This document shows, in pieces, positions 13,977 through 14,244 of a stretch of DNA of 14,244 bases (the stretch's first letter is position 1; each line of letters begins with the position of its first letter). The notes under the pieces were generated by a model. It did not search any database. It was not told the DNA's origin and saw only the letters and a program-made list of their open reading frames with translations. The stretch spans positions 1-14,244 of the forward strand of contig JAIRXN010000065.1 of the NCBI GenBank assembly GCA_031268245.1, in the 5' to 3' direction. Source of the stretch: Treponema sp. GTDB taxonomy: Bacteria > Spirochaetota > Spirochaetia > Treponematales > Breznakiellaceae. Position numbers and translations under genes: made by a program.

Positions 13977-14244
13977 CCTTGTCTTCCGTATCCCGGATCC
14001 GTTCCGCGTGGTTCACGAGGCGGGAAATGGGTCTGATGACGAGGCTGGAAAGTACCAGGGCGCCGGCGGCGCCGATGGCAATGGCCGCCAGGGCGACGAT
14101 GAGGATCACCCGCAGGAGGCCCTGCCGGCCTTCCGAAATTGAGTCGATGATTGAACTGATATCGACTTCCAGACGCACAAGTCCCCGGAAATAGTAATCT
14201 TCCGCACCCTGACGGTACATGATCGGCTTAAAGAAGATGAAACG
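13963..14244 (-). pseudogene. 3'-truncated membrane sensor with HAMP segment (5' end outside window)
   Basis: The frame is open to the window edge. It reads a periplasmic stretch (FIFFKPIMYRQG, then YYFRGLVRLEVD), one membrane segment rich in Ile/Ala/Leu, and the start of a HAMP linker (VIRPISRLVNHAERIRDTEDK). After DK the frame enters the 7-bp repeats (AISN, stop), so the HAMP domain is cut after about 24 residues and no output domain follows. The sequence resembles treponemal HAMP proteins ending in an adenylate/guanylate cyclase domain, but the output domain is missing and that identity is a guess. Probably a broken gene left by a deletion at the repeat array. Confidence 0.6.

Overview
The window looks like a piece of a spirochaete chromosome. 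It is most like the termite-gut treponemes (Treponema azotonutricium / T. primitia type). The reasons are the long spirochaete-type serine hydroxymethyltransferase with an N-terminal extension and an internal insert, a lipoprotein with a loose spirochaetal lipobox, a broken antitoxin with the 'MTIEQT-EIP' start I associate with treponemes, and the end of a membrane/HAMP sensor of treponemal style. This assignment rests on recognising protein sequences; no search was run.

Layout. (1) 38-3155, minus strand: a two-gene operon. The first gene encodes a 661-residue DUF1538 membrane protein with two homologous halves, resembling a fused UmpA-UmpB cation/proton antiporter. The second encodes a 373-residue protein that reads as three PII-like domains in a row. 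(2) 3229-5494, minus strand: an XRE-cupin regulator followed by an AMP-forming acyl-CoA synthetase, with a hairpin after them and a perfect tandem 11-bp repeat in front. (3) 5679-12130, plus strand: an RlmM-like 2'-O-methyltransferase, glyA, then a tightly packed MoxR ATPase, DUF58 protein and polytopic membrane protein with a DUF4129-like tail. (4) 12127-12939, minus strand: an M48 zinc metalloprotease lipoprotein whose stop codon overlaps that of the preceding convergent gene. (5) 13051-14244: a decayed stretch with a frameshifted antitoxin relic, a small membrane protein resembling the STM3941 family, an array of 7-bp repeats, and a sensor gene that ends inside that array.

How the genes fit together. 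The DUF1538 and PII-like genes are best read as a transporter with a dedicated regulator, both built as fusions: a two-in-one antiporter and a three-in-one PII that could fold as a single-chain pseudo-trimer. The XRE-cupin protein probably controls the acyl-CoA synthetase behind it. MoxR, DUF58 and the DUF4129-like protein form a chaperone-type ATPase system of the cell envelope, translationally coupled and placed just behind glyA.

The most unusual points are the fused DUF1538/triple-PII pair; an apparent ACG start codon for the last gene of the MoxR operon, which sits behind a perfect Shine-Dalgarno sequence and has no in-frame ATG, GTG or TTG for 198 bp; the tandem 11-bp operator candidate; and the 7-bp repeat array that supplies the stop codon of one gene and the first ATG of the next.
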